A DNA stretch of 34,907 nt from Flavobacteriales bacterium (lineage in GTDB: Bacteria; Bacteroidota; Bacteroidia; Flavobacteriales; PHOS-HE28). Numbering within the stretch: the stretch's first letter is position 1; the number at the start of each line of letters is the position of its first letter. A model generated the notes under the pieces. That model was not told the origin of the DNA. It saw only the letters and a program-made list of their open reading frames with translations, and made no database searches. A program made the translations under genes and the position numbers. The stretch spans positions 1 through 34,907 of the forward strand of contig SSGN01000081.1 of NCBI GenBank assembly GCA_008016945.1, read 5' to 3'. Positions 33,539 through 34,907 of this stretch are shown in pieces.

Positions 33539-34234
33539 TCAGTTCGCTGCCGGAGCCGGTGTTGCAGCGGCCACCGCCGGTGCAGCGGCCGTTACGCGGG
33601 TCATGCTACCGCCGTTCTGGAGGAATTTCACGTACTGCACCACCAGCCAACGTTCCTCCTTGTTCAGTTGCGAGGCGTGCGAGCCCATCATGCCCTTGCC
33701 GTAGGTGATCACATGGAAGATCTTGCCCTCGGGCACGTCCTTCAACGGACCGCTGTACGAGCCGGGGGGCGGGAAACCACCGTTGTTCACTACGGAGCCG
33801 TCGCCGGCACCTTTCTCCCCATGGCAATGGTCGCAGAACTTATTGTACAACACCTTGCCCTGCTCCACGGTAGCCTCCGTCATGGCGATGGGGCTCTTCA
33901 GGTCAAGGCCTGCGGCTTCGTAACCCTCGATGTTATCGGGATAAGGATACGGCATGTTGTACGCCACCTTGGCGGGATCCTCGGCGAACGGGATGGTACC
34001 TTGCGGGGGCAGCTTCGCACTCGGCGTGTTGCGCTGTTCCTGGGCCAACTCCTCGCTGAAGTGGTAAGGGTCCTGACCGTAATCCACGTAGGCTTCCACG
34101 GCCGGGCTACGGTACATGTCGGGCATGTACTCCACACCGGGGCTGTTCGGGTCTCCGCCGCAGGAGGCCATGCTCAACGCCACCAACAAAAGGGCGCTAA
34201 GGGTAAGGGCTGGATCTCGTTTGATCGTGCTCAT
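33539..34234 (-). CDS. actE: Alternative complex III cytochrome c subunit ActE
   Basis: This 231-aa monohaem cytochrome c lipoprotein carries a signal sequence with lipobox-like SMASC (Cys25). Haem attachment is CDHCH (Cys134, Cys137, His138) and the probable axial Met is in YGKGMMGSHASQL. The N-terminal half (about 30-115) contains the conserved YMPDMYRSPAVEAY segment of ActE. It passes electrons out of alternative complex III towards the oxidase in the periplasm. An Ala/Pro-rich tail follows residue ~215. It is three bases downstream of actD and 26 upstream of actF. Confidence 0.95.
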   Translation of the reverse strand: MSTIKRDPALTLSALLLVALSMASCGGDPNSPGVEYMPDMYRSPAVEAYVDYGQDPYHFSEELAQEQRNTPSAKLPPQGTIPFAEDPAKVAYNMPYPYPDNIEGYEAAGLDLKSPIAMTEATVEQGKVLYNKFCDHCHGEKGAGDGSVVNNGGFPPPGSYSGPLKDVPEGKIFHVITYGKGMMGSHASQLNKEERWLVVQYVKFLQNGGSMTRVTAAAPAVAAATPAPAAN

Positions 34235-34237
34235 GGC

Positions 34238-34771
34238 TCAGTACTGGCGTTCGTTGATCTCGAACACCGGGGTCTCGCGCAACAGGCTGGTGATGGCCTC
34301 GGCACTGTGGCCATGGTTGTCCGCTGTGCGCACTTCGATGATGAACTTGTCGTCCGTGCTGCGCGGGTCCGGGTTGCGGGCCGGCATGCCGGGCAGGGTC
34401 TTGTTGCGGATCAGGTAGGTGATGGACATGCCGTGCGCGGCGCACAGCACGGTGAACTCGAACATCACCGGCACGAAGGCGGGCAGGTTCTTGTAGAACG
34501 CCTGGCTCGGTTTACCGCCGATGTTCATCGGCCAATCGAAGATGTTGAAGTACCAGATGCCAAAGCCGGCCAGACAGGTGCCCGTGATGCCGAACATGAA
34601 GGCCGCGATGGCCAAGCGGGTGCGCTTCACCCCGATGATCGGGTCGATGCCGTGGATCGGGAACGGGGACCAGGTGTCCTTCACCTTGATGCCGTTGGAC
34701 ACCAGCTTGCGCGCCCCGTCCTTCAGCTGTTCGGGATCCTCATATACGGCGTAGATGACCTTGTTCGCCAT
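34238..34771 (-). CDS. actD: Alternative complex III subunit ActD (DUF3341)
   Basis: This 177-aa membrane protein of the DUF3341 family has a soluble N-terminal domain opening VIYAVYEDPEQLKDGARKL, two transmembrane helices (about 52-75 and 96-118) joined by GGKPSQAFYKNLPAFVP, and a C-terminal soluble tail. ActD is a structural subunit of alternative complex III in the inner membrane, without cofactors. It lies five bases downstream of actC and three upstream of actE. Confidence 0.95.
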   Translation of the reverse strand: MANKVIYAVYEDPEQLKDGARKLVSNGIKVKDTWSPFPIHGIDPIIGVKRTRLAIAAFMFGITGTCLAGFGIWYFNIFDWPMNIGGKPSQAFYKNLPAFVPVMFEFTVLCAAHGMSITYLIRNKTLPGMPARNPDPRSTDDKFIIEVRTADNHGHSAEAITSLLRETPVFEINERQY

Positions 34772-34776
34772 GTCGA

Positions 34777-34907
34777 TCAGTGGTGATGGTGTTTAGCGGC
34801 CTCCTTCTTATAGCTCTCGCCGCTGACCTTCAGGATGGATTTCACCTCGTTCAGCGCCAGCACCGGGAAGTACCGGGCGAAGAGCAGGTAGAGGGTGAAG
34901 AAGATAC
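34777..34907 (-). CDS. actC: Alternative complex III subunit ActC, C-terminal end only
   Basis: Only the last 42 codons are in the window; the gene continues beyond the right edge. The translation starts with a hydrophobic end of a helix (IFFTLYLLFARYFPVLALNE), then VKSILKVSGESYKKEAAKHHHH and a stop. The FxRxFPVxxxNEVKxILK pattern is the typical ActC (NrfD-type quinol-binding membrane subunit) C-terminus. The four terminal histidines are natural. actA and actB are expected upstream, outside the window. Confidence 0.85.
   Translation of the reverse strand, partial: IFFTLYLLFARYFPVLALNEVKSILKVSGESYKKEAAKHHHH

Noticed and set aside
32226..33704. 492-codon plus-strand frame opposite actF
   Set aside because: His/Glu/Gln-rich antisense shadow of a membrane protein gene; no domains.
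1..34907. CRISPR arrays, tRNA or rRNA genes, insertion sequences or prophage
   Set aside because: No repeat-spacer pattern, cloverleaf, transposase or integrase was found on reading both strands.

Overview
The window is a chromosomal segment from a high-GC member of the Bacteroidota, most likely a Flavobacteriales-like aerobe with a type IX secretion system (T9SS). The evidence is a full-length SprA gene in its usual ruvA-sprA-gcvH-vanZ neighbourhood, several exported proteins with T9SS type A-like C-terminal domains, an alternative complex III / cytochrome oxidase operon of Bacteroidota type, and -7 promoter elements of the TAnnTTTG kind instead of sigma70 boxes. The lineage is inferred from gene content. 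No rRNA, tRNA, CRISPR array, insertion sequence or prophage was seen.

Layout. Positions 1-5.2 kb: the 3' part of a GEVED-repeat surface protein, then a minus-strand two-component pair (TPR histidine kinase and LuxR-type regulator) and a secreted cyanophycinase-like S51 peptidase. Positions 5.2-8.2 kb, plus strand: an unknown 222-aa protein, a 90-aa membrane protein, a tandem universal stress protein and a half-size EamA transporter. Positions 8.2-18.0 kb, minus strand: the ruvA-sprA-gcvH-vanZ-deoC cluster, dominated by the 7.3-kb sprA. Positions 18.0-25.0 kb: a zinc-less class III sirtuin, a convergent T9SS-sorted protein, a T9SS-sorted Omp28-like protein, and after a strong terminator a compact operon of TlpA thioredoxin, DUF6029 outer-membrane protein and Omp28-like lipoprotein, followed by a 71-aa conserved small protein. 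Positions 25.0-28.2 kb: queG, a HipA-like kinase overlapping a DUF3037 gene, and ruvB. Positions 28.3-34.9 kb, minus strand: actC(end)-actD-actE-actF-(46-aa membrane ORF)-coxB-coxA, then a small outer-membrane-like protein behind a perfect 15-bp hairpin.

How the genes work together. SprA is the outer-membrane translocon that would export the GEVED protein, the S51 peptidase, the 250-aa T9SS protein and the Omp28-like protein found in the same window. The ActC-F and Cox proteins form a quinol-to-oxygen electron chain (alternative complex III passing electrons to an A1-type haem-copper oxidase); actA, actB and most of actC should lie just beyond the right edge, and no subunit III gene is seen here. 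The least described parts are the TlpA-DUF6029-Omp28 envelope module, the 46-aa ORF inside the respiratory operon, the HipA-like/DUF3037 pair, and a pattern of -7-like elements so close to start codons that leaderless transcripts are plausible.
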